Below, piece by piece: positions 1-7,511 of a stretch of DNA of 41,980 nucleotides (position 1 is its first letter; each line of letters starts with the position of its first letter). The notes under the pieces were generated by a model. That model did no database searches, was not told the DNA's origin, and was given only the letters and a program-made list of their open reading frames with translations. Source of the stretch: Puniceicoccales bacterium (GTDB lineage Bacteria > Verrucomicrobiota > Verrucomicrobiia > Opitutales > UBA953); NCBI GenBank assembly GCA_031285745.1, contig JAITVQ010000044.1, positions 1-41,980 of the forward strand, written 5' to 3'. Position numbers and translations under genes: made by a program.

Positions 1-1
1 C

Positions 2-442
2 TATACCGCGATCATGGTGCAGGCGTTGGCCGACCGTCTGGCCGAGGCTGCGGTCGAGTGGCTGCATCGGGAGATCAGGATGAAGCATTGGGGCTACGCT
101 CCCAATGAATCCCTGACGCCGGAACAGCTCATCCATGAGGAATATCAGGGCATCCGTCCGGCGGCAGGGTATCCGGCCTGTCCGGACCACACCGAGAAAG
201 CGACCATCTGGCGCCTCCTTGACGTGGAAAAACGCACGGGCATTTCCCTGACGGAGAGCTATGCGATGAATCCGCCTGCCTCCATCTCGGGGTTGATTTT
301 CTCCCATCCGGAATCGCGCTACTTCAACGTCGGATTGATTGGCCGGGACCAAGTGGAAGACTATGCCGCCCGCAAGGACATGCCCGTTGGCGTTGTCGAG
401 AAATGGCTCGTGAACAACCTGGGCTACGAGCCCGGTCAATAG
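2..442 (+). CDS. metH: Cobalamin-dependent methionine synthase, C-terminal activation domain (partial)
   Basis: This is the last 146 or so codons of a gene that begins left of the window; the frame is open back to base 2 (Y-T-A-I before the first in-frame ATG at 14). MetH moves a methyl group from methyltetrahydrofolate to homocysteine through cobalamin. The part seen here is the AdoMet-binding reactivation domain, which remethylates oxidised cobalamin. Visible signatures are [12 protein letters not shown] (AdoMet-binding loop), [13 protein letters not shown] and [12 protein letters not shown], followed by [10 protein letters not shown], all in the usual order close to the C-terminus. The gene ends normally and is followed by a hairpin shared with the convergent phosphoesterase gene. 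The family assignment is secure; nothing can be said about the upstream domains. Confidence 0.95.
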   Translation, partial: YTAIMVQALADRLAEAAVEWLHREIRMKHWGYAPNESLTPEQLIHEEYQGIRPAAGYPACPDHTEKATIWRLLDVEKRTGISLTESYAMNPPASISGLIFSHPESRYFNVGLIGRDQVEDYAARKDMPVGVVEKWLVNNLGYEPGQ

Positions 443-450
443 CGTCTTCG

Positions 451-477
451 TTGCCTTGCGGGATTACCGCAAGGCAA
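451..477. terminator. Hairpin between convergent genes metH and the phosphoesterase gene
   Basis: A perfect 11-bp stem (TTGCCTTGCGG / CCGCAAGGCAA) encloses a 5-nt loop in the 42-bp gap between two converging stop codons. Neither strand has a clear T tract after the stem, so it is a weak intrinsic terminator or a transcript-end stabiliser serving both genes. Confidence 0.55.
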
Positions 478-484
478 ATGATGC

Positions 485-1702
485 TCACTTTAGCGGCAGG
501 AAGCTTTGATCCTCCAGCACGGATCCGTCCTTGGCGGATTCGACAACCAGGCGCAGCTTGGTCCCATCCGCGGAGCCGCGAATGATGGTTGCGCCGTCCA
601 TCCTTGGGCCACCCCCGACCAATTGCCCGTAGGGAAACTCGGTATTGGGTGGAATCCAAGCGCGCCGGTGGGTATGGCCGGAGATCACGACCTGCATTCC
701 CCAACGCATTAGCGCATCTCCCCACGCGGCTCGCCCGCGCAGGCTGACGTGGTCGAAACCGCCCTTGTCGTAATCAGGCTGCTCTTCTTTCAGCCAGCGG
801 AGCGGAATATGGCAGAAAACAACACGGTAGGGCGCATCCCGCATTTCCGGGCGGCGAATGACTTCTTCCAGCCAGGCGGCCTGTTCCTTGATCAACGGCT
901 CGAAAGCCGCGACTCCCTGGAAACTTGGATGCGAGTCCGGCTTGTCTTCCCCCGTATCCAGCGCGATCACGGCAACAGGGCCGACCCGGAAGGCATAGAA
1001 CGGACGGTTGCCGGGGAAGTCGACATAGTCCGACATCTTGTTTGACCAGATGCCGCGCACATCGTGATTGCCCCGGGTCATGAGAATGGGCGGGCCTTCC
1101 GCCAGATCCACGCCCTTGGGCGACACATAGAGGCCGGGGATCATGTCGATCCGGTTGACGTTGTTGCTGACATCTCCGTTCCAGAGCAGGAAATCATCGG
1201 CACCGCCGCGTACCCGCGCATGCAGCTTCTGGATTGTTTCCGCATTATCGTGGGTATCGTTCCACACGGAGAATTTTACCGAGGAGGCGGTATCATCGAG
1301 TGTCTTGCAGGTGTAAATCTTGGAGCGGGTTTCCGTGCTGCCGCGCAGGGGCTTGGCCACGGAACGCCAGTAGTAGCGGGTGCCGGGCTTTAATCCTTGC
1401 AGCCGGACTTTTACCACGCGCTCATCATGCGGGACATATCCATAGGCATCGGAGCCTGCCACCTTGCCCAATTGCTCGGTCTCGCCGTATTCCACCCAGA
1501 CCAGGGCGGGGGAGTTGAGCGTCCAGACTACCGTGATACTGTTCTTGGTCGGCGCAAAGACAGCCGGAGTGCCGTTGAGAAAAGGTTTCCCGTCTTCCTT
1601 GCCGGAAGAGTTCGGAGCCGCTCCCAGCGATCCGGTTAAGCCGCCAACGGCGGCGAGCGTTCCTGTGACCCCAAGGGTATTGATAAAATGGCGGCGATCC
1701 AT
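485..1702 (-). CDS. Secreted purple-acid-phosphatase-like metallophosphoesterase
   Basis: The product is a 405-aa exported calcineurin-like phosphoesterase. The start chosen gives MDRRHFINTLGVTGTLAAVGG, an RR-x-F twin-arginine-type leader; upstream in-frame codons would add 30 non-leader-like residues. After the leader an Fn3-like domain (around residues 40-130, ITVVWTLNSPALVWVEYGE) precedes the metal-binding core, as in purple acid phosphatases. The core shows the ordered motifs WNDTHDN, WNGDVSNN, TRGNHD, FCHIPL and GHTHRR, which supply Asp, Asn and His ligands for a two-metal centre. It probably removes phosphate from organic esters outside the cytoplasm. The exact substrate cannot be read from the sequence. 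It diverges from nth across a short gap (1703-1780). Confidence 0.85.
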   Translation of the reverse strand: MDRRHFINTLGVTGTLAAVGGLTGSLGAAPNSSGKEDGKPFLNGTPAVFAPTKNSITVVWTLNSPALVWVEYGETEQLGKVAGSDAYGYVPHDERVVKVRLQGLKPGTRYYWRSVAKPLRGSTETRSKIYTCKTLDDTASSVKFSVWNDTHDNAETIQKLHARVRGGADDFLLWNGDVSNNVNRIDMIPGLYVSPKGVDLAEGPPILMTRGNHDVRGIWSNKMSDYVDFPGNRPFYAFRVGPVAVIALDTGEDKPDSHPSFQGVAAFEPLIKEQAAWLEEVIRRPEMRDAPYRVVFCHIPLRWLKEEQPDYDKGGFDHVSLRGRAAWGDALMRWGMQVVISGHTHRRAWIPPNTEFPYGQLVGGGPRMDGATIIRGSADGTKLRLVVESAKDGSVLEDQSFLPLK

Positions 1703-1780
1703 CTTCCCTAAGACACCGAAAACAGGCGACAGTTTCCACCCCGGCTTGACGGATAACATATTTGTTTTGTGATATCTCCC

Positions 1781-2413
1781 ATGACCAAGCAAGAACGCGC
1801 CAGATATGTCGGAAAACGATTGGCCGAGCTATACCCGGAACCTCCCATCCCGCTTCACCACAAGGATCCCTATACGTTGCTCATCGCCGTGCTGCTTTCC
1901 GCGCAATGCACGGACAAGCGGGTCAACCTGACCACTCCTGCGTTGTTCAAGCTGGCGGATACCCCGCAAAAGATGGCCCGGCAATCGGTTGAGGCGGTCA
2001 ATGCCATCGTCCGTCCCTGCGGGCTGGCTCCGCGCAAGGCCGAGGCGATTGTCGGGCTTTCAAAAATACTTTGTGACAAGCACAAGGGAAAGGTTCCGCA
2101 GACCTTCCCTGAGCTGGAAGCCCTGCCCGGTGTCGGGCACAAGACCGCCTCGGTGGTCATGGCCCAGGCTTTCGGGTTCCCGGCCTTCCCGGTGGACACG
2201 CATATTCATCGTCTGGCGGAGCGCTGGCGGTTGAGTGACGGGTCTTCCGTGGTGAAAACCGAACGGGATCTGAAAAAGCTGTTTCCGGAATCCGAGTGGA
2301 ATGCCCTGCATTTGCGGTTCATCTATTACGGGCGGGAGCATTGCCCTGCCCGGGGCTGCGACGGACACCGTTGTGAAATATGCAGCGTGCTCAACGGCCC
2401 CCGCAAATCATGA
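1781..2413 (+). CDS. nth: Endonuclease III (bifunctional DNA glycosylase/AP lyase)
   Basis: A 210-aa base-excision-repair enzyme that removes oxidised pyrimidines and nicks the abasic site. The helix-hairpin-helix LPGVGHKTA contains the catalytic Lys (about K121), and VDTHIHRLAERW supplies the catalytic Asp (about D139); LLIAVLLSAQCTD is the typical N-terminal core. The ATG at 1781 was preferred to 1769 because it matches the usual N-terminal length; no strong Shine-Dalgarno is visible. The C-terminal cysteines are spaced C-x4-C-x4-C-x2-C (in HCPARGCDGHRCEIC) instead of the classic C-x6-C-x2-C-x5-C of the 4Fe-4S loop, so the cluster may be altered or missing. The last bases overlap the 3' end of the opposing membrane-protein gene. 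Confidence 0.93.
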   Translation: MTKQERARYVGKRLAELYPEPPIPLHHKDPYTLLIAVLLSAQCTDKRVNLTTPALFKLADTPQKMARQSVEAVNAIVRPCGLAPRKAEAIVGLSKILCDKHKGKVPQTFPELEALPGVGHKTASVVMAQAFGFPAFPVDTHIHRLAERWRLSDGSSVVKTERDLKKLFPESEWNALHLRFIYYGREHCPARGCDGHRCEICSVLNGPRKS

Positions 2414-3712
2414 TGCTTCTTCCTGCGGGATGGCCCCGTTGAATAATTCGAGAAACGATCCCAGCACCCAGCGCAATCCGGCATTCTTCACGCCGCCGGA
2501 GAGACCGTATAATTGGGCGAATTTTTCCTCCTGCCCGATGTAGCGCGGGGGCAGGATGAACCGGGTGATTTTTCCCTCCCGCACGGTCGAAAAGAAAATG
2601 CCCTTGGCCACATAGGGCGGCTCGGAAAATTCCACGACTTTTTTCCGGCGGGGCAGGATCAGCCATGGCCGATAGGTGAAGACGATCCGGCCCTTCTCGG
2701 TATCATTGCAGAGCCGGCCATAGGTGCGGGTTTTTGCTCCGCCATGCCTTCCGCAGAAAAGCTTGTTATTGTTTTCCTCCAGTTCGAAACGCAGATGCCG
2801 CAGGGTCAGGAAATCCCAGCAGAATGCCGAGCCGAAGACCGTGAGGCGGAAGGACCACCCGGCGATGAAATAGGCGATGATGATGACCACCAGGGAGACG
2901 ACGGCGGCGATGCGCGGATCGATGACCATGATCCCCAGCAACGAAGCGAAACAAGTGGTGCGAAAGATTTTCAGGGCCAGGTCGATTCCTCCCCAGGGGC
3001 TGAGCAGGATCAGGACATTGATGGTATGCGATGCCATCCAGACGAGAAAGAAGGCGGCCACCGCCAGAACGGAGATAACCGGGTAGAGTATCCAGGTGAC
3101 ATCCACGGCGGCGACAGTGATCGTGGCGAACCCGGCCGTGCTCATCTCCGCTCCCGCGACGGGAGTCATGTTGCCATCGAACCCAAAGGCATCCTGGCCG
3201 ATGGTCTTTACCAGTACGTTGACGGTGCCGGGAATGAAGATCACCGCCGCTACGATGGCAGCGACCTTGTTGGCCACCGCTTCAATGGCATCGAGCGGTT
3301 TCTTGAATCCCGGAGGGAGGATGGTTCCCAGCGATTCCTTGCAGGCGCAAAACAACACCAGGCATAATGCCGGGATGAAAAACCACGGCTGGGAAAACCA
3401 CGGGAGGTTGGCCCGGGTTGCCTCATCTGCGCGCCACCATTTGTAGGCGCCGAATCCGCCCGCCCCGAGGAGAGGCGAAATGGGACTGGCGGTCAGGGTG
3501 GTGATCTCCTGCCCGATGACGTCCCATAAATTGGCTCCCGGAGGGAGGAGTTCACTAATGACTCCTTCAGTCATTGTTTCGGTAGACCCGGAATTCTCCT
3601 CGCTGGCGTCAGCATGCAGAGCCAGACATCCTCCGCCCCATGATATAATAATCAGAAGAAATAGGGAGATGTGACGGGTCAGGATGGAATCTGCTCGAAA
3701 GACTTTATTCAT
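2408..3712 (-). CDS. Polytopic membrane protein of unknown function
   Basis: This 434-aa protein is not recognised. An N-terminal hydrophobic segment (residues about 14-32) looks like a signal peptide or anchor. It is followed by an acidic Ser/Glu/Thr-rich stretch (about 35-50) and then five or six hydrophobic helices between residues about 110 and 310 (for example FFIPALCLVLFCAC, AAIVAAVIFIPGTVNVL, VISVLAVAAFFLVWMASH, VVSLVVIIIAYFIAGWSF). The last 120 residues are soluble and basic (ILPRRKKVVEF, FILPPRYIGQEEKF). The layout suggests an inner-membrane protein with a cytoplasmic C-terminal domain. It is a stand-alone gene, convergent with nth with a 6-bp overlap of stop regions. Function unknown. 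Confidence 0.8.
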   Translation of the reverse strand: MNKVFRADSILTRHISLFLLIIISWGGGCLALHADASEENSGSTETMTEGVISELLPPGANLWDVIGQEITTLTASPISPLLGAGGFGAYKWWRADEATRANLPWFSQPWFFIPALCLVLFCACKESLGTILPPGFKKPLDAIEAVANKVAAIVAAVIFIPGTVNVLVKTIGQDAFGFDGNMTPVAGAEMSTAGFATITVAAVDVTWILYPVISVLAVAAFFLVWMASHTINVLILLSPWGGIDLALKIFRTTCFASLLGIMVIDPRIAAVVSLVVIIIAYFIAGWSFRLTVFGSAFCWDFLTLRHLRFELEENNNKLFCGRHGGAKTRTYGRLCNDTEKGRIVFTYRPWLILPRRKKVVEFSEPPYVAKGIFFSTVREGKITRFILPPRYIGQEEKFAQLYGLSGGVKNAGLRWVLGSFLELFNGAIPQEEAS

Positions 3713-3870
3713 GGTGCTGGATGTTCTGCGAAAGAGGTAGAGTGCGTTCTTTCACGCTTGTCCACCCGTAAAATGGTCCTTGGAAAGAGGATTCCTCTGA
3801 ATGATGTTGAAATCGGATGTTTATACATCCTCCTTGGGAACAAAAACATCTCTTGTCTATCTTACATCTC

Positions 3871-6414
3871 ATGAATTTTTCTCGTACGTCTTTGATTGTC
3901 GGAGCCTGCCTTTTGCTCGCCGGCAACATACTCCATGCCCAAGGCACTGCCGCTGATTACGAGCGTGCCTCCAAGCTGGAGGAGTCCCTCAAAAATACGG
4001 TCTTCAAGGGAAAAATATCCCCGCAATGGCTTCGCGACGAAGCCGGCTCAACCGTGGCGCTTTGGTATCGCAACGAATTGCCCGACAAAAAGGGGGAATT
4101 CATTTTCGTTGATATTGCCAAGGGCTCAAGAGAGGCGGCCTTTGATCATAAGCGCCTCGCTGAAGAGCTTGGCAAGGTTACTGAAAAAACCATCGACCCG
4201 GAAAAACTGCCGTTCCGAAGCATTTCGTTCAGCGATAACCGGGAGATCGTTTATTTTCAGGCGGAGAAAGAGTCGTGGGCTTGGAATCGAACCGCAGGCA
4301 GCCTTGGGAAAGCCACTGGGGAGGAGATGCGGATGCATCGCTCCATTGAGCCGCGGGCCAGCAAGGACGGGGGGACTGGCGTAACCGTCAACTTCATCAA
4401 CACCACCGATGAGGAAATCCAGTGCATCTGGATCAGCACCACTGATGAGCGGATCCCTTACGCAAAAATCAAACCGGGTGCGAATTTCAGCCAGGGAACC
4501 TTTGCCGGGCATGTCTGGATATTTGCCAACAAGGAGGGTGCGGTGATTGACCTGTGCGAGGCATCCGAAAACGAACCCATTTTTGAAATCACCAAGCCCA
4601 AGGGCGCAAAGGTCTCTGCCAAGGTTGATCCCAAGAAACAAAGGCCGAGCGGCAGCAATGCGATTTCCCCCGATGGCAAATGGAAGGCGGAGATTCGCGG
4701 CAACAATGTCTGGGTCAGCGAAACCAAGCCTGCCTCGAAGACGGAAAAATCAGAGTTCCAACTGACCACCGACGGAACCCCAGGCGATGGCTACACCCCG
4801 CATTTCTACTGGTCCTCCGATTCGAAGAAGCTGACCGGCATGCGGATTCAACTGGGGGAGCAGCGCAAGATTTACATCGTGGAATCCTCCCCCGCAGACC
4901 AGCTTCAGCCGAAACTTCATACCTTGAATTACACCAAGCCGGGCGACGTGATCAACAAGCCCCGTCCGCAGTTGTTCGATGTGGAGGCCAGGAAAAAAAT
5001 CCCCGTTTCCAGCGAACTCTTCCCGAATCCCTGGTCCATCGAGAATGTGCATTGGGACAAGGAATCTTCCGGGTTCTTCTTTTGCTATAATCAACGCGGG
5101 CACCAGATCATGCGGGTTGCCAAGGTGGATGCGGCAACGGGTTTGGTGAAATCCATTGTCGAGGAAACCAGCCAGACCTTCATCGATTATTCGCGGAAGA
5201 CATTTCTGCGATATCTCGACGATACCAATGAAATCATCTGGATGTCCGAGCGGGATGGCTGGAATCACTTGTACCTCTATGATGCTGCAAGCGCCCAGGT
5301 GAAGACGCAGATTACCAAGGGCGAATGGGTGGTGAAGCGGATCGAGTGGGTGGATGAACAGGCGCGGAAGATCTGGTTCTTTGCTGCGGGCATCAATCCG
5401 GGCGAAGATCCCTACTACGAGCACCTGTGCCGGGTGGATCTCGATGGATCGAACTTTACCGTCCTGACCCAGGAGGACGGGACTCACTCGGTGGAGATGT
5501 CCCCCGACCGGAAATTATTTGTCGATACCTGGTCACGCGTGGACCTCCCTGCCCGGCATCAACTCCGCCGGATGGAGGATGGCACTGCTGTCTGCGAACT
5601 GGAAACAGCGGATATCAGCAAATTGCTGGCAATCGGATGGAAGATGCCGGAACGCTTTGCCGCCAAGGGCCGGGATGGGGAGACGGAGATTTATGGAATC
5701 ATCGTGCGCCCGTCCAATTTTGATCCCGGCAAAAAATATCCCGTGCTGGAGAATATCTATGCCGGCCCGCACGATTTCCACACGCCCAAGTCTTTCGGCA
5801 GCCAGTTCGGGTATCTACGCCTGGCCGAACTTGGTTTCATCGTGGTGCGGATGGATGGCATGGGCACCAACTGGCGGTCGAGGGCTTTCCACGATGTGGC
5901 ATGGAAGAATTTGGCCGATGCCGGCTTCCCGGATCGTATTGCCTGGTTGAACGCGGCGGCGGAAAAACATCCCGAGATGGATATTTCGCGGATGGGCATT
6001 TATGGCGGTTCGGCGGGCGGGCAGAATGCACTGGGCGCGCTGCTCTTCCACGGTGATTTCTACAAGGCGGCGGCGGCAGACAGCGGCTGCCATGATAACC
6101 GCATGGACAAGATCTGGTGGAACGAGGCCTGGATGGGCTGGCCGGTTGGTCCGGAGTATGCCGAGCAATCCAATGTCACCAATGCCCACAAACTACAGGG
6201 CAAGCTTCTGCTCATTGTCGGAGAACTCGACAAAAATGTTGATCCTGCCAGCACCATGCAAGTTGCCAATGCACTCATCAAGGCCGACAAAGACTTTGAA
6301 ATGTTGGTTATTCCCGGCGGTGGCCATTGCCCTGGTTTCGGTGCTTACGGACTAAGGCGCCATCAGGATTTCTTTGTGCGGGCTCTCTATGGCGAGGAAC
6401 CCAGACGGCCATAG
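3871..6414 (+). CDS. Secreted dipeptidyl-peptidase-IV-like S9 peptidase with a VHL-like insert
   Basis: An 847-aa exported serine peptidase of clan SC, family S9. The start at 3871 gives a clear signal peptide (SLIVGACLLLAGNILHAQG). A DPP-IV-type beta-propeller follows (around 240-590, with SRKTFLRYL and IIWMSERDGWNHLYLYD), then an alpha/beta-hydrolase domain. The likely triad is Ser714 in GGSAGG, Asp787 in GELDKNV and His819 in GGGHCPG. Residues about 170-230 are not propeller-like and resemble the pVHL beta domain: VTVNFINTT, IQCIWI, then PGANFSQGTFAGHVWIF. The protein probably trims dipeptides or oligopeptides from proline-containing peptides outside the cytoplasm. It is monocistronic, with a strong terminator 35 bp after its stop. 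Confidence 0.9.
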   Translation: MNFSRTSLIVGACLLLAGNILHAQGTAADYERASKLEESLKNTVFKGKISPQWLRDEAGSTVALWYRNELPDKKGEFIFVDIAKGSREAAFDHKRLAEELGKVTEKTIDPEKLPFRSISFSDNREIVYFQAEKESWAWNRTAGSLGKATGEEMRMHRSIEPRASKDGGTGVTVNFINTTDEEIQCIWISTTDERIPYAKIKPGANFSQGTFAGHVWIFANKEGAVIDLCEASENEPIFEITKPKGAKVSAKVDPKKQRPSGSNAISPDGKWKAEIRGNNVWVSETKPASKTEKSEFQLTTDGTPGDGYTPHFYWSSDSKKLTGMRIQLGEQRKIYIVESSPADQLQPKLHTLNYTKPGDVINKPRPQLFDVEARKKIPVSSELFPNPWSIENVHWDKESSGFFFCYNQRGHQIMRVAKVDAATGLVKSIVEETSQTFIDYSRKTFLRYLDDTNEIIWMSERDGWNHLYLYDAASAQVKTQITKGEWVVKRIEWVDEQARKIWFFAAGINPGEDPYYEHLCRVDLDGSNFTVLTQEDGTHSVEMSPDRKLFVDTWSRVDLPARHQLRRMEDGTAVCELETADISKLLAIGWKMPERFAAKGRDGETEIYGIIVRPSNFDPGKKYPVLENIYAGPHDFHTPKSFGSQFGYLRLAELGFIVVRMDGMGTNWRSRAFHDVAWKNLADAGFPDRIAWLNAAAEKHPEMDISRMGIYGGSAGGQNALGALLFHGDFYKAAAADSGCHDNRMDKIWWNEAWMGWPVGPEYAEQSNVTNAHKLQGKLLLIVGELDKNVDPASTMQVANALIKADKDFEMLVIPGGGHCPGFGAYGLRRHQDFFVRALYGEEPRRP

Positions 6415-6448
6415 TTTATACCCAAAGTTTTTCTAAGGGTAGAAACAA

Positions 6449-6478
6449 AAAACCTCCTGACTCATCGGGAGGTTTTTT
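6449..6478. terminator. Bidirectional rho-independent terminator
   Basis: A 9-bp stem (AAAACCTCC / GGAGGTTTT) with a 12-nt loop is followed by further Ts on the + strand and preceded by a run of As that gives Ts on the - strand. It lies between the convergent S9 peptidase and PEP-CTERM genes and can serve both. Confidence 0.85.
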
Positions 6479-6498
6479 GCTGAAGAAGCATGGATCTC

Positions 6499-7308
6499 TT
6501 ATTTGCGGCGGCGACGGATTAGCGCCAATGCGCCAAGTAGTCCTGCGGCACCAAGAGCGTAAGTGGATGGTTCAGGAATGACCGTATACTCACCGGAGAC
6601 GGAGACATCTCCAAATAATCCAGATGAGGTGTTGGAACCAGTTCCACTTCCAGTTCCAAAACGCAAGCCGACTTCGACCAAATCTCCAACATCAGCTACA
6701 TTTGCTGTGTAATATCCTACGGAGACGCCACCAATAGAAACCTGAAAATTGTAAATAATGTCATCAGACGTTACTGTCATCACAACGTCTTGCGTTCCGA
6801 GTGGATATGCTCCGGTTCCTACTGTAGAGATATTTTTATTGTCCTCGCTTGAGTAGCCATATACGCGAGCCCAGCTTGCTGTGGCATTTCCTGTTGCTGA
6901 GGCAATTGAGGGATGCCATATTAAATCCAATCGATTTACCGTTGAGCTACCCCATACATATAGTCCGAGATGCCCGGACGTGTTTGAACTTTGGCCTCCT
7001 TTAGCGTAGACACAGTCTTGTATGTTTACCGTCAAGGCACTCGAAGTTAAATCAAAATAAGCTCCTGTTTGACCAGTTATTGTTTCGGCAGTGAACGATG
7101 CGTAAGAAATTCCGCTTCCTGTGATCGCCAACTGTCCGTTTCCATTAACCGAATAAGTAATAGAACCTGATGCCGGGGTGGTTGAGACGCCAGTCATATC
7201 GTCCGTTGCCCAATCATGTGTATAGGAAAACGATGTTGCAGCATGTGAAACAACGGAAAAACTTGCTCCAATTAAAGACGACAATGAGATAAGAGTTAAG
7301 GCTTTCAT
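6499..7308 (-). CDS. PEP-CTERM sorting-domain surface protein
   Basis: A 269-aa exported protein. An N-terminal signal peptide (about residues 1-23, ending SHA) precedes a Ser/Thr/Gly/Asn-rich beta-strand-rich body. The C-terminus is a textbook PEP-CTERM tail: VIPEPSTYALGAAGLLGALA followed by IRRRRK, that is, a PEP motif, one membrane helix and an Arg cluster. Such tails are cleaved by exosortases and the protein is sent to the outer surface or extracellular matrix; no exosortase gene is in this window. The body resembles a jelly-roll or lectin-like fold, but no ligand can be named. It lies 200 bp downstream of the GH2 gene on the same strand and may be part of the same degradation locus. Confidence 0.88.
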   Translation of the reverse strand: MKALTLISLSSLIGASFSVVSHAATSFSYTHDWATDDMTGVSTTPASGSITYSVNGNGQLAITGSGISYASFTAETITGQTGAYFDLTSSALTVNIQDCVYAKGGQSSNTSGHLGLYVWGSSTVNRLDLIWHPSIASATGNATASWARVYGYSSEDNKNISTVGTGAYPLGTQDVVMTVTSDDIIYNFQVSIGGVSVGYYTANVADVGDLVEVGLRFGTGSGTGSNTSSGLFGDVSVSGEYTVIPEPSTYALGAAGLLGALALIRRRRK

Positions 7309-7511
7309 GGGACGTAGCAGGGTGAAAGATGTATGATAAATACAAGTAGGATATTCCCCTTAGCCAATGGGGAAGTTTTCTAATAACATGTAACAGTTCA
7401 CCTGTGTATCCAGTTTGTGCACAGGATATTTTTCAGAGATGACTATGTTTGCGAGAAGAGTTAACCTGCAACAAACATGATCCGTATTTCTTAGCTACCC
7501 TTGGATATAGA

